Below, one piece after another: positions 52,570-63,060 of a stretch of 64,000 nt of DNA. The DNA is taken from contig MU394051.1 in NCBI GenBank assembly GCA_022578605.1, positions 310,001 through 374,000 on the forward strand, read 5' to 3'. The position numbers and the translations under genes are program-made. The DNA comes from Camillea tinctor (lineage: Eukaryota > Ascomycota > Sordariomycetes > Xylariales > Xylariaceae). How positions within the stretch are numbered: position 1 is the first letter of the stretch; each line of letters starts with the position of its first letter. Under the pieces are notes generated by a model. That model had not been told where the DNA came from, ran no database searches, and saw only the letters and a list, made by a program, of their open reading frames with translations.

Positions 52570-53103
52570 GGAAAAGCGCCGAGTTGACCGACTACACTTC
52601 TCTCTTCCTGGTCTGGTTTGAATCTACGTAGGTTATGTAAACCATCGCATCTTTCCATTCCACTCACCTCGCTACTCGCCCAGCATCTAACACGGTCAAT
52701 CCCGTCCCCATTCCCATACCCCCTTCGCACTCCCCTCGAACCTCCCAACTTCCTTCCCTCTATCCCTATCCCTATCCCTCCCTTCCCTTCCACCCAGCAA
52801 TAAACCTATCACAAAAGCAATATATTACCTTCTTTTCTTTTCTTTTCTTTTCCCCATCCCCTAAAATGTCTTACACCCCCCACACTCTCCCTCCCCTTTT
52901 TACCCTTCCCATCCTCGTACATACAGAATAAAGGCTTTCCTCATCGGGGATCGCGAAAACAGCACGACAAGGCAAGGCAAAGTAAGGTAAGGTACGTCAG
53001 AATCGACATATTACCCACCAAAGAATCAGATCCCTCCTCCCCCCTTTTCGCGGGGAAATTCTCATCCGAGTCCCTTTTTTTCTCTCTCCTCTACTCGGTG
53101 TAC

Positions 53104-53104
53104 G

Positions 53105-53125
<21 letters not shown>
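53104..53125. repeat. (TA)n microsatellite
   Basis: About eleven TA units, followed by GTAT units. Confidence 0.9.
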
Positions 53126-53139
<14 letters not shown>

Positions 53140-53800
53140 GTGTATGTGCGTGCGTATGCATTTTTGTACCAGGCCAGACCAGACCAGACCAGGTCAGCGG
53201 TGTAATGTAGATTGTAGATGTATGCGTATGTATATGTAATGCAACTTTAAGACGACGAGTCAGACAAGAGAGAGAGAGAGTGTGTGTGTGAAGTCGTTGA
53301 CGCAAGTAGTCGCGTACAACGCAATCCGGCATCTCAAACCCCGAGCGAGAAAAAAGAAATCTACGAATCTTGCTCATCTTGTGTAGCAATGGCGTTTTCA
53401 GGGCTTCTTTTTTTCTTTTGATTTTTTGTTCTTTCTAATAGTTTTTATTTTATTTTTGCGTATTCGTCAATAAAACATCTGACCTACCTATCTAAGGAAG
53501 GCAAAGTAGATGATAGATAACCCACCACTCGCCGATCCCACCCCACGCAAATTCCTTTTTCTTCAATAATCTCAAGTCAGCCTTAACCTTTCTTCCCAGA
53601 GCCTAGCCTACCCAGTTCGTGAAGTCGGTTGAGAATTGGCCCTCATCATATTATTTCCCTAGACGCCTGTGCAATGCAAATTGACGACGAAACCAGCAAC
53701 CCCATTGCCTCGAAAGCCGTAAATTTCCCGTTTCCTTTCCCTGTCCGCATTGAGCGTTGCTTGCGAGAGGGGTGAGAGAAAATCTTTTCCCAGACCAGCC

Positions 53801-55426
53801 TCAGTTGTACGTCCGCGACAGGTTGCGGAGGTACCAATCAACTAATTTACGTCCCACCTTCGCCTCGGAAATGTGAATCAGGTCCTGCAGGAGTCCGTTA
53901 GCACTGTCACACATAAAAGCTTGTCCATCACTCAAAAAGCTTGATTTTTTTTTTCTTTTTTCCTTTTTAGTGAGGCTGTGGGGGAGGGGGTTAAACATAC
54001 TCCTTGCATGGCATAATCCAGGTCGCTGACATTCACCCATTCGCCATCCAGAAGCCCCTGGTCGGTCCACCGCAGCTGTTTGGTCCGCTGCTTGTTGACG
54101 AGGAGCCAGGCCCGCAATTCTTCCGGCTGCACCTCGAGGAAACCAGCGAGCTTCTTAAGATCCATGGTAGTGTACAGGCGCAGGTAAGATTTCACAGTGG
54201 GGCTCCACATGTTGGTCTTGACTTCATCCATGAAGATGGAGAGGTGGTGGTCAATGGGGTCGACGTTGGCCTCGGGGTTGTCAAAGTCAGGGGGGACAGG
54301 GGAGATGAACTTGGGGCAAGCAGCCTTGAACAGCTCCTCAAATATGGGGAGCGAGTCGGGGCCACCGCGTTGCAGCTTGAGGAGCTGGTCTCCGTACTTC
54401 TCGCGGAGAGCAGTGTGGATGGTGTCATCCAGACGCGTAGGGTGGAAGGCGACGCAAATGGCGATCAGGGCATACATCTGGTCGTTCTTCTTGGTGATGG
54501 AGTCGTACTGTGCGTTCTTCTGGAAGTTCTTGGTTCGCGAGACGTAGACTAGAATGTGGCTGAACATGCGGATGGCATCGGCATATCGGTGCATCATCAT
54601 GTAAGAGAAACCGACGTAGTAGTAGGTGGTGAAGTGAGCAGCCATGACACGGGCAAACATGGCCTTCTTGTTGAGCTCGATGTCATCGAGGGTCTTAAGA
54701 GCAAGGCTGAAGTCACCGAGAAGGCAGTGGACTCGTAGAAGACCGATGATAGAGAAGTAGCCCAGCATTCGGTAGAGGGTCTTGGAACCGTACTCGCCAG
54801 CGACGGCGGCGGGATCCTCATTGCGCTTCATGGCGGCAAGCTGCTCGGTAATCTGAGATCTCTGGATGAGAGAGTACAGCACGTTCAGGACACTGTAGCA
54901 GCCCCATGTGTTCGGGTTATCGCGCAGAATCTGGCGCTCCTCCTCGTTGTCTCTCGCTTGGCGGGCGAGTCGTAGTCGGTAGGAGGAGAAGGAGTTGAAC
55001 TGGTAGATGAATTCATCGATGACATCCCAAGCCCAGTAATGCTTTTTTTAATAAGAATAATTAGTGGATTAGGTTAATAGAAGGACGGAGAAGAGATATA
55101 AAGCCATAACATACAGAAGGGGGCTCAAGGTCGACAGGGCCATCGGAATTGAGAATGAAGTGGAACAGATTGCAGTAGGAATCGTAGCTCTGGAACTTGA
55201 CCTCAAGGGGGGCAGAGAAATCGAGAGGCTGAGCAGCAGCGACAAGTCGGGATTGGATGTCATCGGTCTGCTGGGCCATAGTCAACGAGTTGACTTGTTC
55301 CAGCTCTTCCATGCCATCTTCGTATTGAACCTGCTCCTTGTAGTCGGCCACCAGAGCTTCCTCCTCAACATCGCTGTCATCGTCAACTGCGCGCAGAGGC
55401 GCAGAACCGTTCCGAAGGGCGCTCAT
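53801..55426 (-). CDS. Translation initiation factor eIF3 subunit L
   Basis: Subunit of eIF3, which organises the 43S preinitiation complex; with eIF3k it forms a peripheral module absent from S. cerevisiae. Three exons, complement of 55115-55426, 54001-55041 and 53801-53884, join in phase 0 at both junctions to 478 aa, the normal family length. The N-terminus is acidic. The core runs from HYWAWDVIDEFIYQFNSF to the C-terminus and includes the helical repeat segment around GLLRVHCLLGDFSLAL and the PCI-type end around YLRLYTTMDLKKLAGFLEV. The final exon carries the conserved DLIHISEAKVGRKLVDWYLR tail. The second intron (53885-54000) contains a second AG upstream in the order of transcription that would insert extra residues; joining GGA to GAC restores the conserved sequence and was chosen. 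Divergent from EFL1. Confidence 0.96.
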
Positions 55427-56275
55427 CGTGTAAACCTCCGAAATTCTTGGAACTTGGGATTTGGGATTTGGCTATGATGAACACGATGGGAGTCGTGGGG
55501 AGGGGGGGGGGGAAGGTTTGGGAAAGAATCCGAATCCCAAAATGTCCGTTCGGCGGGGCTCGAGATTGATATTATTTTTTTTAAGACAAGTAGATTAGAT
55601 GTTGTTGTAAAAAAGAGATAGGGAAAGATTTCCCTGGTCTCAATAAGCCGAAGTTTTAGCGAATTAGGGTTTACATAGTGCAGCTAATGTGGCCCCTCAT
55701 CCCCTCAGCCCCTCTTAGTAACATGGAGCATCAGCCTCAAAGCATGTACTGTAGCTAGGTATGGCGGGGTAGGTAGGAAGGTACTATTCTTTCCAATTTT
55801 TTTTAACTCTAATTCTTTTTATTTCGTCTAGAAGGTTAATCCTTTTTTGATTGGTAACTCTTTAAACAAGATAATTTCGGTACTCATCACATAAGATAGC
55901 TACAACATCAGTATGACGATAAATGACACATTCTTAAATACATACATCTCAATTTCTAGATCTTACATTCGCCTATTAAATGTGGGGAGGAGTTGACAGC
56001 CAAATCGTAACCTTAACCGTCTACATTCACTCTAGCTTGAATTATTAGTCACTTATAACTTATATAACCTACTTAGAGAGATCATTTGCATTGGATCGCA
56101 TTGGATCACATCGCATCACGTTCCGTCCCGTCCCATCTCATCCAGCCTACATAAAACACAAAAGACTCATTCATTCTCCTTGAGTTCTGAATCCAAATAG
56201 CTCAACTTCAACTTATTTTTTCTTCTTCATATATTGCCCTTCACTTTACCTGAATTTTACAGGCATAGGCCAAAA
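55427..56275. promoter_or_regulatory. Divergent promoter region between eIF3l and EFL1
   Basis: An 849-bp spacer separating two translation-related genes. A G-run (55501-55512) lies close to eIF3l, and a run of short CATC/CGTCC-type units (56096-56142) lies in the EFL1 leader. Both genes have T-rich or C-rich leaders. No other gene seen. Confidence 0.5.
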
Positions 56276-59200
56276 ATGCCTGTTGTCACTCCAGAAAAGC
56301 TTGCCAGCTTACAGCGGCATGCCGATGACATTCGCAATGTAATACTATAAATGCCATTTCTTTACCCTTTCCATAAACAACCCGGCACAGGATACTAACC
56401 TCAAGCTAGATATGCATCCTAGCTCACGTTGACCATGGCAAGACATCCTTGACAGATGCTCTTCTCGCTACCAATGGCATCATCTCACCAAAGCTCGCCG
56501 GCAAGATCCGCTACCTCGACTCCCGCCCCGACGAACAAATAAGGGGCATCACCATGGAGTCGTCTGCCATCTCCTTATATTTCTCTATGCTTCGGAGATC
56601 CGCCCCTGATGCTGCCCCAGTCGCCAAGGAATACCTAGTAAACCTGATCGATTCACCAGGTCACATAGACTTTAGCAGTGAGGTCTCTACTGCTTCCAGA
56701 TTATGCGACGGCGCCGTCGTGCTAGTCGATGCCGTGGAAGGTGTTTGTAGCCAAACAGTCACAGTTCTGCGTCAAACCTGGATAGAAAAGTTGAAGCCCT
56801 TGCTAGTCTTCAATAAGATCGATCGATTAATCACCGAATTGAAGATGACCCCCGGCGAGGCTTACACCCACCTAAGCAAACTGCTCGAACAGGTGAACGC
56901 CGTTCTCGGTAGCTTTTTCCAGGGTGAGCGTATGGAAGAGGACCTCAACTGGAGAGAACGGATGGACGAAAGAGTGGCTGCAGCAGCAGCCAAAGAAGCG
57001 AAACCAGATGACATCGAAAGCGATGCCGGTGAGCTGCAGTTCGAAGAGCGAGACGACGAGGAGTTGTACTTTGCTCCAGAGAAAAACAATGTCATATTCA
57101 GCAGCGCAATCGATGGCTGGGCCTTTACTGTTCGCCAGTTTGCTAGCTTATATGAAAAGAAGCTCGGTATCAAGCGAAATATCATGGAGAAGGTATTATG
57201 GGGAGACTTCTACCTTGACCCCAAGACCAAAAAGGTTCTGGGCCGAAAGCATTTGAAAGGCCGTAATCTGAAACCTATGTTTGTACAATTAGTACTTGAA
57301 CAGGTTTGGGCTGTATACCAAGCTACGACCGGAGGTGATAATGGAAAGGGGTAAGTCATCAAGTTTATTTGTTTGTCCATTTTCAACAAGCTTCATCTCC
57401 TTTTCCCCTCTCCCCTTCCCCCCACCCCCATTTATTTTTTACAATCAGGTTCGACTATAAGTTGACGAACTACATGTTTATATAAACACTGCAAACTCCA
57501 GTTCTGTCTATCTATCATCTATATTGCTCACTAATTACCATGCAGCGATCCTACATTGCTAGAGAAGATCACAAAATCATTGAACATCACGATACCAACT
57601 CATATTGCCCGGTCCAGGGACACTCGGTTATTGCTCACAACCGTGTTTTCGTCTTGGCTACCTCTATCCACCGCATTACTTGTCTCTGTTGTTGAATCAT
57701 TACCCTCCCCAAGGGTAGCGCAAGCAGAGCGGCTACCTGGTTTGTTGGAGGATTCTCCCGGGTCGGATCACATTGACCCTGCCGTCAAGGATGCTATGGT
57801 GAACTTTAAAACCTCACCATCTGATCCTGTTGTGGCCTATGTCAGCAAGATGGTCTCTATACCCGAAAGCGAACTCCCGGAGAACAAACGTAGAACTGGC
57901 CAGCTCAGTGCAGATGAAGCTAGGGAGCTCGCAAGGAAGAAACGGGCGGAATTAGCAAGGGCACAGCAAGCAGAGACAAATAACACGAACGATCTCGCCA
58001 CAGCACTTGAAAATGTATCCTTGGATGACTTCGTTCCAGAAGCAGAAGAGAAGCAGGTCGACCCGGAACATCTAATAGGATTTGCGAGGATATACTCAGG
58101 TACCCTTTCGGTTGGAGACACAGTCTATGTCTTGGCGCCGAAGTTCACTCCCGCCAATCCTCACGCAGCCCCAGAGCCACAAAAGGTTACAGTTACTGCC
58201 TTGTATATGCTCATGGGTAGAAACCTGGAGAGCTTGCCTTCTGTGCCCGCGGGTGTGGTATTTGGAATAGCCGGGCTTGAAGGACAAATCTTGAAATCAG
58301 GGACCCTATGTAGCCAACTTGAGGGCTCTGTTAACCTTGCTGGTGTTAACATGGCAGGAAAGCCTATTGTTCGAGTTGCGCTCGAACCAGTGAACCCGGC
58401 TGATCTGGACAAAATGATCGATGGTCTGAAGTTGCTTGTGCAAAGCGATCCATGTGCCGAATACGAGCAGTTCAGAAGTGGAGAACATGTCCTCCTTACT
58501 GCTGGCGAACTTCATCTGGAACGATGCCTGACGGACTTAAAGGAGAGATTCGCAAGGTGCGATATTCAAGCTGGCGCGCCTATTGTGCCTTATCGAGAAA
58601 CCATTGTGAAGGCTGAAGAGATGCGTCCGCCAGCCAACAAGGACTTGGGCCGAGGTGCTGTCATTGGTGTGACAAGTTCTAAACAAGTCAATATCACGCT
58701 TCGGGTACGGCCATTGCCGGCAGATGTCACCGATTTCCTACTCAAAAACGCCGGGTCTATCAAACGCCTGTATTCCGAGAAGAAGGCTGAAGAAGGTGAC
58801 AATCAGAGCGAAGCTGATGAGGATCAGCAAAGAATTGAGGCAGACGAGGATGTCCTTGAGGGTAAGACCTTGAGTTTGGAGGAGTTTAAGAAACAACTCC
58901 AGGCCACATTGGAAAGCGGCAAAGGTCGCGAGGGATGGAAAGATGTCGTCGATAAGATCGCCGCTTTTGGTCCCCGACGAACAGGCCCCAACTTGCTTAT
59001 AGATGCTACTAAGGATGGTCTGTTTCCCAAGGTCTTTTCGGCGGACAAGATAGAAGGGGATAGTCCAAAGGCGGACGAGTCTCTTCACGCGGCACATCTA
59101 TGTGATAAAGTCACATATGCCTTCCAGCTGGCCACTAACCAGGGACCACTGTGCAACGAGCCAGTCCAAGGTATTGCTGTTGTTATTGAAGACCTAGCGG

Positions 59201-59839
59201 TAACATCTACCGAGGAGGAAGCGTCGGCTCGCGACCGGCTAGGTAGACTGACAGGAGAAACCATCAAGACCGTACAACAATCCATCCGGCAAGGCTTTCT
59301 AGATTGGTCTCCGCGTATCATGCTTGCCATGTATTCGTGCGAGATCCAAGCAAGCAGTAAGTTTTTTCTTTCTTCCCCTTCCCCATTCCCTTTACTCTCC
59401 TTCCCCCCTCCCCCTATATTTAATTACAAGCTAACCTTTCTCTCCCCCACCTACAGCCGAAGTCCTAGGCCGGGTCTACGACGTGCTGACGCGGCGCCGG
59501 GGGCGCGTGCTGTCAGAGCAGATGAAGGAAGGGACGCCCTTCTTCACGATCCAGTCGCTCCTGCCCGTGGCCGAGTCGTTCGGGTTCGCGGACGAGATGC
59601 GCAAGCGCACGTCGGGGGCCGCGCAGCCGCAGCTCATCTTCGCCGGCTTCGAGGTCCTCGACCAGGACCCCTTCTGGGTCCCCTTCACCGAGGACGACCT
59701 CGAGGACCTCGGCGAGCTCGCGGACCGCGAGAACGTCGCCAAGCGCTACATGGACGGCGTGCGCCGCAAGAAGGGCCTCCTCGTAGAGGGGAGACAGGAG
59801 AGGGTCGCGGCTGAGAAGCAGAAGACGCTTAAACGGTGA
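56276..59839 (+). CDS. RIA1: Ribosome assembly GTPase EFL1/RIA1 (EF-2-like)
   Basis: Cytoplasmic GTPase that, with the SBDS/Sdo1 protein, removes eIF6/Tif6 from late pre-60S subunits. Four exons, 56276-56338, 56410-57350, 57546-59356 and 59457-59839, join in frame to 1065 aa. The P-loop AHVDHGKTS is at 26-34, the GITMESS switch I near 60, the DSPGH G3 motif near 95 and NKID G4 near 150. An acidic insert specific to the EFL1 branch follows, then EF-2-like domains II-V, with [16 protein letters not shown] and a C-terminal [15 protein letters not shown]. The insert and WLPLSTALL separate it from true EF-2. The last exon is conspicuously richer in G and C at third codon positions than the preceding ones. 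An open frame runs past 59356 into the intron, but splicing at GTAAGT restores the family sequence. Confidence 0.96.
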
Positions 59840-61455
59840 TGAGGTGGTAAAAAGGGAGGGGGGTGGTGTTGCACAGGGGCTAAGATATAAATCATAGGAG
59901 AGAGAAAAAGGGGAAAAAACTGAAAAAATAGAGTATAAAAAGATAAATAAGATCTTGAGAGTTAAAACAAGACACTATTACTTGTGCAGTTTTTGGGGTC
60001 CTTTTAGGCATATAGAATCGCGAATGGCTGTCAAAGAAGTAACCTAAACTAAATGACTACTAGAAGGGGGGAATGAGTTTTATGTGGAAACCAGACGCCC
60101 ACTCTCCAAAATTTCTATAATTTCCTGCGATAGATGGCCTGTCGTTATACGAATCTATTTCGTATATAAATGGCAATAATGTCGTTATAGCTTCTCTAAC
60201 CCCTTATCTCCATTTCTTCGTCTCCCTAGAACTCACATTGTTCTCGAAACATGGAAGCCTATGAAAGCAAACTAATGAATTTAATGGTTTTGCTTTCAAT
60301 TTTGCCTCTCCCTTTTCCTCTCATTTTCGGCTTCATTTTTTTGAGTAAAACAAAAAGGGGGGATGTAAAACTTCCTAAAAAATCACCCCCCTATTTATAC
60401 TATCTACCCCCTTACCCTGACCCTAACCCAGGCCCGGACCCTGATACTATAAACCCCATAGGCTACAGTCAAGAGAGAAGAATAGAAGCAACAGTTTAAA
60501 GAGTATAAATAGATAGATAGGTAAGTAGGTAGGTATATAATTTCTTCAACTAATACTTAATAATTTTCTTTTCTTTCCTTTCTTCATTACACATGCGCCT
60601 ATATCAAGTAGAAGAGAAGACCAAAAAAAAAGAGAGGAAAACGATAAGAAGTTATTCCCTTCCCCCCAAACCCGTTACTCGATTAACAGTTTCCAAAAAG
60701 TCTGTCTCCCCGAACCCTAACCCCGTCCCAAGAAACAAAAAGAAAAAACATCCCTTTCCCAATTCCCGATAAAGTATTTTGAATTTCCGTTTTTTTCTCT
60801 TTTCTTTGGTTGAATGAATGATTGATACATGATATATAAAAAGTTATTCAATCATCTCTTGTACCTACCCTCCCTGATTCATAATGGGTTTTCAGTCAGT
60901 ATACCACACACCATTCATCCCGGTCCAGAGTCCCTAAGTTACGCCCCTTCCGATCCATTTCCTCGTGAGATTAATTAGGATCATCCCGCCTAGCCATTGC
61001 CTCCTCCCTAATGTTGTCCTTGCTACTTCTTAGGTTCAGTGTGAGGAAGCAGGCTAGGTAGCTGTGTGGCTTTCCCCCGTAGTAGTTTACATCATTCCTT
61101 TTCGAATCTTATCGAACTAAAAAATTCCTAATTCCAGTACTCGTCTAAAGGTAGATTGGTTGGTTATGTGCTGATAATTGTTGCCCGAGCCTCTATTGAC
61201 CTATACTTGGATCCACAGTATGTAGGTAAAACTGAATATGGTATCTAATCGTCGGTCTTAATGGGAAATCCGAGTCTTGATATCTCCCATCGATCCGACG
61301 TTATGTGGAGTAATCAATAGTACCCTTCAAATATTCGTGAAGTTGCCGGGTATGAGAGATCATTGTCGTTCCATAGGAATATTCACACCCCCTGCTTTGA
61401 TGGTTGGGAAGGTTGGATGCAATATCTTTTTATAGCAGTAGGAATCTGCTCTTGT
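59840..61455. other. Intergenic between convergent EFL1 and MAPKK genes
   Basis: Contains the 3' UTRs of both genes. A degenerate CCCTAA-like run is at 60411-60432 and a related CCGAACCCTAACCCCG at 60710-60725. T/C-rich and A-rich tracts elsewhere. The 82-codon frame at 60251-60499 looks like chance. Confidence 0.55.
60411..60432. repeat. Degenerate telomere-like CCCTAA units
   Basis: CTTACCCTGACCCTAACCC has three near-copies of the fungal telomere unit CCCTAA; short enough to be chance. Confidence 0.35.
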
Positions 61456-63060
61456 TTATTTTTTGCCTGCATCGTCCCAACCCCATACTTGGGAGAGGTA
61501 TCTCTGCATGTTGACACGTTTCGTGCGCATCTCCATCATCCAAGGATGTTCAAGCATCCTCCATGGGCTTGCGCGACGGCTTGGTTCCTTTTCGAGACTA
61601 GGGAAAGGTTAGCTCTAGCACTTATATTGTTGATAGTTAAGAAATTTGGTTTCATATAGAGAGAAACACTCACCAGCACTCGATGAAGTACTTGAAGCTG
61701 TCACTCCAGAATATGTTGGCATCGGGTTCGTCCTTGAGCTTCGGGATCGGCTGGCGGACGATATATGTCAAAAGGTCTATCAATCCGGCCCTAGGCTGCA
61801 TTTCGGTTCCATCTGCGGGGAACGGGAATCGGTGCTGCGCAACTTCAAGGAGAGTCACCCCGGTGGACCAGACGTCGGAGGTGATGGTGTAGGTCTGGCC
61901 CGTGATACGCTCAGGTGCCATGTAGTAACTGGTGCCAATAAAGGTGTTCGCCTCTCCTTTGGTCCCGAAATCGCCCGAGACGCCAAAATCGCATAATTTG
62001 ACCTCGCCGTTGCGGCAGAGTAAAATATTAGATGGCTTGATATCACGGTGAATAATCTTCTTGCTGTGGAGATATGTCAAGCCTCCGAGGACACCCTCGG
62101 CGATCTTGCCAAGCACTTTCTCTCCTGTCCGGCCACCGAGTCTCTTGACCTCCTTGTAGATGCTGTCAAGGGATCCACCTTCACAGAACTCCATGGCAAT
62201 AGAGATGGTGGCTGTCGCAGGGTCGACAAAGGCTCCGTAGTAACGACAAATGTGGTCGGATGCGCATTCCTTGTTGAAATTGATTTCTCGAACGATCTGT
62301 TTCTTAACATCAGGGTCTGGATTCGTCGTGATGACCTGGGATGATACATTAGTCTCATAATCATGTAGCTTCTTTTTTAAGAGAATGAGATCACCTTCAA
62401 GGCAAATATCGTCTTCCCCCCCTTCAATTGACATCGTGTGACAGCACCGCCTGCGCCTTCACCAAGCCCACCAAGCTCAACTATTCTGTTCTCCATGCTG
62501 GCTATTCGCCATCCATCATCGTCAAGGTCCTCTACATCAGCGGTCCTTGCCTTCTCTAGTGTGAGCTTGTCGAAACTGGTTTCAAGTCCCTGCATGCTGC
62601 CATCTCGCTCCATCCCGATCCCGCCCTCGCTCCTCTCCGAGTAGATAGAGCCAACCGCGGAGATAGGGTCTGGAGTACCCTGAGGTCTTGAACCAATGCC
62701 ATACTGCGACGCAAACGAAAGGGCAGAGAACTGGGAACCTGCAGACGTGGGGTTGCTTGCTTTCCCATCGAGAGGCCCGAAACTGCCGGACCTCGAGTGT
62801 GCGGCACTGCTCTCACTTCCCCCGCTCGCGGAGTGTCCGGTCTGGACGGTCGGTCTGGGCTGTTCATACGGCGCGACAGTGCTGCCCATGGGGGTGGCAA
62901 CGTGGACTGTGAGCTGAGGCCGGGAAGGCCCGCTAATAGCAGGGCCACCAACGGGCTTAACATTGGGCGAAGGAGGTATGGCGAGACCCAGTCTTGGCGT
63001 TCGACCGCCGCTTGGTCTCCCGCCAAGGGCAGGCCGTAAGGGAGCGGGAGAGGAGGACAT
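61456..63060 (-). CDS. MKK1: MAP kinase kinase of the cell-wall-integrity pathway (Mkk1/2 type)
   Basis: Dual-specificity kinase that would phosphorylate the Slt2/Mps1-type MAP kinase. Three exons, complement of 62395-63060, 61674-62335 and 61456-61597, join in frame to 489 aa, with introns of 59 and 76 bp. The N-terminus is Pro/Ser/Gly-rich ([14 protein letters not shown]). The kinase has the glycine loop [13 protein letters not shown]-binding Lys222 in FALK, the catalytic HRDIKPSN at 308-315, DFG at 328-330, an activation segment with Ser/Thr sites, and APE at 352-354. The [18 protein letters not shown] stretch and the [10 protein letters not shown] activation loop fit the Mkk1/2 branch rather than Pbs2 or Ste7. 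Lys222 is the last codon of exon 1. In-frame ATGs lie upstream at 63132 and 63177; the MSSSPAP start was chosen because it fits relatives. Confidence 0.94.

Larger units (their letters stand above)
46088..53800. other. 7.7-kb gene-poor region
   Basis: Begins with the promoter and leader of the stress-protein gene (purine-rich on the + strand, 46130-46210). It contains long purine and pyrimidine tracts (for example 47360-47420, 48395-48435, 52155-52195), CCAG, GAA and TA microsatellites, and many TACC/GGTA units. The longest frames (complement 49293-49838 and 50584-51024, both strands) do not resemble any family I know and overlap frames on the other strand. No supported gene. Confidence 0.5.

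Noticed and set aside
54004..54552. 182-codon open frame on the + strand
   Set aside because: Antisense shadow of the eIF3l main exon.
59357..59814. Open frame continuing past the third EFL1 exon
   Set aside because: Reads the pyrimidine-rich intron and then the last exon in a wrong frame (Arg/Ala-rich nonsense); splicing at 59357-59456 gives the family C-terminus.
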